Assembly: GCF_001570565.1 (NCBI RefSeq)
Contig: NZ_BBXE01000036.1
Span: forward strand, 1-64,000
Direction: 5' to 3'
Length of the DNA: 64,000 nt
Source: Herbidospora yilanensis
Lineage (GTDB): Bacteria > Actinomycetota > Actinomycetes > Streptosporangiales > Streptosporangiaceae
Shown: positions 61,823 to 64,000 of the stretch, one piece after another
Layout of the letters: the number at the start of each line of letters is the position of its first letter
Position numbering within the stretch: the first letter of the stretch is position 1
Notes under the pieces: model-generated
Told to the model about the DNA's origin: nothing
What the model saw: only the letters and a program-made list of their open reading frames with translations
The model's database searches: none
Translations under genes and position numbers: made by a program

Positions 61823-63409
61823 ATGTCCGGCAGGCAGCACAAGGAAACGGAGACCGCCCGGCGGGTGCGGGCCAGGGGCCTGGCCGCGGGGCGGAGTCTG
61901 GCGAGCATCGCTGAGGAGATCTTCGAAGCGTGCTCGGTTCAGTTCGGTACGTCCCGGATCAAATGCCACCGCCTCTCGCACGGCATAGCACTCGCCGACG
62001 TCATCGAACAGGTACGCGCTCTCTTCGAGCGAGACGGCAAGAACCCTCCGGGGATCGGGGAGACCCTCCTGTCGGCGTACGAGTCCGGGCTCAAACGGCC
62101 CGGGCCCGAATACCTCCACTACCTGTGCACCGTCTACCGGGTTGAACCGGTCGCCCTCGGATACGAGGGTCCGTGCATCTGTGGCCACGGCCACCGAATG
62201 CCGGGCGTCGTACGCGGCGGCGACCCACAAGAGGCAAGACCCGACGTTTCCCCGATCCCGCGCGAGCTGCTGCTCCAACCGGACAGCGGTGACACCGCGC
62301 AGGGCGGGGGCGAGGAGGACGAGAACGTGCTACGGAGGACGCTGCTGAAGCTCCTCGCCGGTGGTGCCGGAGGATCGGCCATCGGGCTCGACGCCCCGGT
62401 CCTGGCCGCCACGGAGAACATCCGGCGCAAGCTGGACGAGGTCATGGTGTCGGCCACGGTTTCCCCGGCGATGCTCGACCAGTGGGAAGAGGCCACCATC
62501 GGCTTCGGCAGGCAGTACATGAACACCCCGCCCCTGCGCCTGCTCTGCGACGTGCTCCTTGAGCTGTCCGCGGTCCGCAAGGCGCTCGAACGGCGTCAGC
62601 CGGTCGACCTGCAGGAGCGGTTATGCCGCCAGGCCGCCCAGTTATCCGGCCTGACCGGCATGATCCTGATCGACCTGGGCGACCACCGTCTCGCCCGGAC
62701 CTATTTCCGCACCGGCCGCACCGCCGCCGACGAGACCGGCGACCGCGCGCTGCGGGCGTGGGTGACCGCCCGCGAATCCCTGGTGCCGCTCTACTACGGC
62801 GACCCGCGTGAGGCCCTGACCCTCGCGAAGAAGAGCCGCGACCTGGCGGGGCAGACCCCGTGCGCGGCCAAGACGATGGCCCCGGTCGTGGAGGCCCGCG
62901 CGCTGGCGATGCTTGCCGGGGCGACCGGCCAGAAGAAGGACGTCGTCGAGCAGGCCAAGCGGGCCCTGTCGCGGGCGCGGGCGGCCTTCGCCCAGATGGT
63001 GCCCTCGGAGCAGGAGGACGCCGCGTTCGGCTACACCGAGCGGCAGCTCTACTTCTACCAGGGCGACGTCCTGGTGAAGCTGGGCGAGACCCTGGAGGCC
63101 GACGTGGTCCTGGAACAGGCCCTCGGCCAATACGCCGGCGAGCCCCTCGACCAGACCCTCATCCGCATCGACCTGGCCATGTGCCGGCTGCTTGAGGGCG
63201 ATCCCGAAGAGGCGGTCAAGCAGGGTCTCGACGCCCTTCACCGCATCGAGAAAATCCACCGGACCGAATTGGTCATGGGCCGGGTCAGTGAGCTGATCAA
63301 GGCGATCGTCGCCAAGAACGGCGAGAACGTAACCGGTCTCGCCGAGCTGAGAGACGAGGCGCTGAACCGCGCTCCGCTCACCGTCGACGACCTGCCGGGG
63401 GTCAAATGA
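61823..63409 (+). CDS. HTH/TPR transcriptional regulator
   Basis: A 528-residue protein starting MSGRQHKETETARRVRARGLA. The N-terminal part (about 10-130) is an XRE-type HTH variant (SLASIAEEIFEACS..., LADVIEQVRALFERDG, LLSAYESGLKRPGPEYLHYLCTVYRVEPVALGYE) with a CICGHGH pair of cysteines. A hydrophobic RRTLLKLLAGGAGGSAIG segment (about 170-190) follows. From about 200 the chain is TPR-like helical repeats (LARTYFRTGRTAADETGD, YFYQGDVLVKLGETLEADVVL). Such proteins resemble peptide-responsive RRNPP regulators in layout. ATGA overlap with a GNAT gene. Confidence 0.78.
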   Translation: MSGRQHKETETARRVRARGLAAGRSLASIAEEIFEACSVQFGTSRIKCHRLSHGIALADVIEQVRALFERDGKNPPGIGETLLSAYESGLKRPGPEYLHYLCTVYRVEPVALGYEGPCICGHGHRMPGVVRGGDPQEARPDVSPIPRELLLQPDSGDTAQGGGEEDENVLRRTLLKLLAGGAGGSAIGLDAPVLAATENIRRKLDEVMVSATVSPAMLDQWEEATIGFGRQYMNTPPLRLLCDVLLELSAVRKALERRQPVDLQERLCRQAAQLSGLTGMILIDLGDHRLARTYFRTGRTAADETGDRALRAWVTARESLVPLYYGDPREALTLAKKSRDLAGQTPCAAKTMAPVVEARALAMLAGATGQKKDVVEQAKRALSRARAAFAQMVPSEQEDAAFGYTERQLYFYQGDVLVKLGETLEADVVLEQALGQYAGEPLDQTLIRIDLAMCRLLEGDPEEAVKQGLDALHRIEKIHRTELVMGRVSELIKAIVAKNGENVTGLAELRDEALNRAPLTVDDLPGVK

Positions 63410-63912
63410 CGGCCCCTCTGCGGGTGCGCCGCTACCGCTGGTCGGATCTCGACGAGGTGTGGGCGATGCACCAGGCCGGTCTGGCGCAGGTCGGGCTGGT
63501 CCCCGGCGACGGGGTCTACTACGACGACGACTTCCCCCGGATCCAAGAGGTCTACCTCGACGCTCGGGGGGACTTCCTGGTCGGCGAGGTGCCCGGTGGG
63601 CGTCTGGCCGCCATGGGCGCGCTGCGACGGATCGACGACGAGGCGGTCGAGATGTGCCGCCTCCGCGTCCATCCCGATTTCCAGCGGCGCGGCTACGGCG
63701 CGCTGATCCTGGAGACCCTGGAGGAGCGGGCCCGCGAGCTCGGCTACTCGGTGCTGCGCGCCGACACCACGCTGCAACAGAGTGCCGCCGTCGCCCTCTA
63801 CCAGAAGTACGGCTGGCACGAGCTGCGCAGGGAGGAGAGAGGCGTTTCGGTTGTGCTCTATGTGGAGAAAGTCCTGACTTCTGCCCGTTCTTCGCTATTC
63901 ACCCCGAAATAG
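63406..63912 (+). CDS. GNAT-family acetyltransferase
   Basis: A 168-residue acetyltransferase starting MTAPLRVRRYRWSDLDEVW. The acetyl-CoA loop is LRVHPDFQRRGYGALIL (about 86-102), followed by LRADTTLQQSAAVALYQKYGWHEL. It is coupled by ATGA to the HTH/TPR regulator, so it may be its output or modify a signal molecule. Substrate unknown. Confidence 0.87.
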   Translation: MTAPLRVRRYRWSDLDEVWAMHQAGLAQVGLVPGDGVYYDDDFPRIQEVYLDARGDFLVGEVPGGRLAAMGALRRIDDEAVEMCRLRVHPDFQRRGYGALILETLEERARELGYSVLRADTTLQQSAAVALYQKYGWHELRREERGVSVVLYVEKVLTSARSSLFTPK

Positions 63913-64000
63913 TCGGTCTCGACTATTGGCGAGACGCACATTCGTACTAATAATTGTGCGTTGTTGCCCAAAGTGGGGAACCCTTTAGCGGGGAAAGAGG
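63913..64000. other. lower-GC intergenic end of window
   Basis: The last 88 bp are visibly AT-richer (for example around ACTAATAATTGTGCG) and end in GGGGAAAGAGG, which could be a ribosome binding site for a gene beyond the edge. No gene start can be seen inside the window. Confidence 0.4.

Overview
The window is high-GC DNA (about 70 % by eye, strongly GC-biased third codon positions) packed with short-spaced genes, many joined by ATGA or TGATG overlaps. The gene set points to a filamentous actinomycete, probably of the Streptosporangiales: ergothioneine genes, a mycobacterial-type group II truncated haemoglobin, an F420-type LLM oxidoreductase, DUF6504-dnaE2, CobC of the Rv2231c type, paired dynamin-like GTPases and a CU044_5270-type membrane protein. 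The genus cannot be named from this sequence.

Layout. 0-2.5 kb: small membrane protein, MerR/GyrI-like regulator, dapD. 2.8-7.8 kb: ECF sigma factor with a zinc-finger anti-sigma factor, then egtABCD for ergothioneine. 7.9-13.3 kb: sialidase-like protein, pirin, DUF1445 D-glutamate cyclase-like protein, disulfide oxidoreductase. 13.4-18.4 kb: DrrAB-type exporter and a very large STAND-type ATPase. 18.5-22.3 kb: tRNA-Arg(UCU), an APH-fold kinase, cobD-cobQ. 22.3-26.7 kb (minus strand): acyltransferase, patatin, quinone oxidoreductase, membrane Ser/Thr kinase. 26.7-32.1 kb: two LexA boxes in front of DUF6504-dnaE2, then a decayed HipA-like kinase gene followed by an intact DUF3037 gene. 32.2-36.1 kb: DUF4328 membrane protein, orphan LuxR-type response regulator, a second ECF sigma/membrane-protein pair, LLM oxidoreductase. 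36.1-39.5 kb: LldR-type repressor diverging from lutABC, with a duplicated operator between them. 39.5-44.7 kb: tandem GNAT, then cbiX-cobC-cobT-speB. 44.7-54.8 kb: CHRD protein, cysG joined to two dynamin-like GTPases, an SSB paralogue, a diguanylate cyclase, ettA. 55-64 kb: secreted DUF1996/discoidin protein, HAD hydrolase, GH13 alpha-glucosidase, glbO, mscS, and a divergent pair made of a small WWSWG protein and an HTH/TPR regulator followed by a GNAT gene.

How the genes work together. Cobalamin/tetrapyrrole functions are spread over three places: cobD-cobQ (late corrin amidation and aminopropanol attachment), cbiX-cobC-cobT (cobalt/iron chelation, aminopropanol arm, lower-ligand activation) and cysG (uroporphyrinogen III to precorrin-2/sirohydrochlorin). 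Most corrin-ring genes lie outside the window. Lactate oxidation (lutABC), SOS mutagenesis (dnaE2) and ergothioneine synthesis form compact operons with visible or inferable control sites. The cysG-dynA-dynB run next to an SSB that lacks the usual acidic tip may connect to sporulation septation and chromosome segregation, by analogy with Streptomyces. The most unusual item is the HipA-like/DUF3037 locus at 30.6-32.1 kb, where the kinase gene is broken and its partner is intact.
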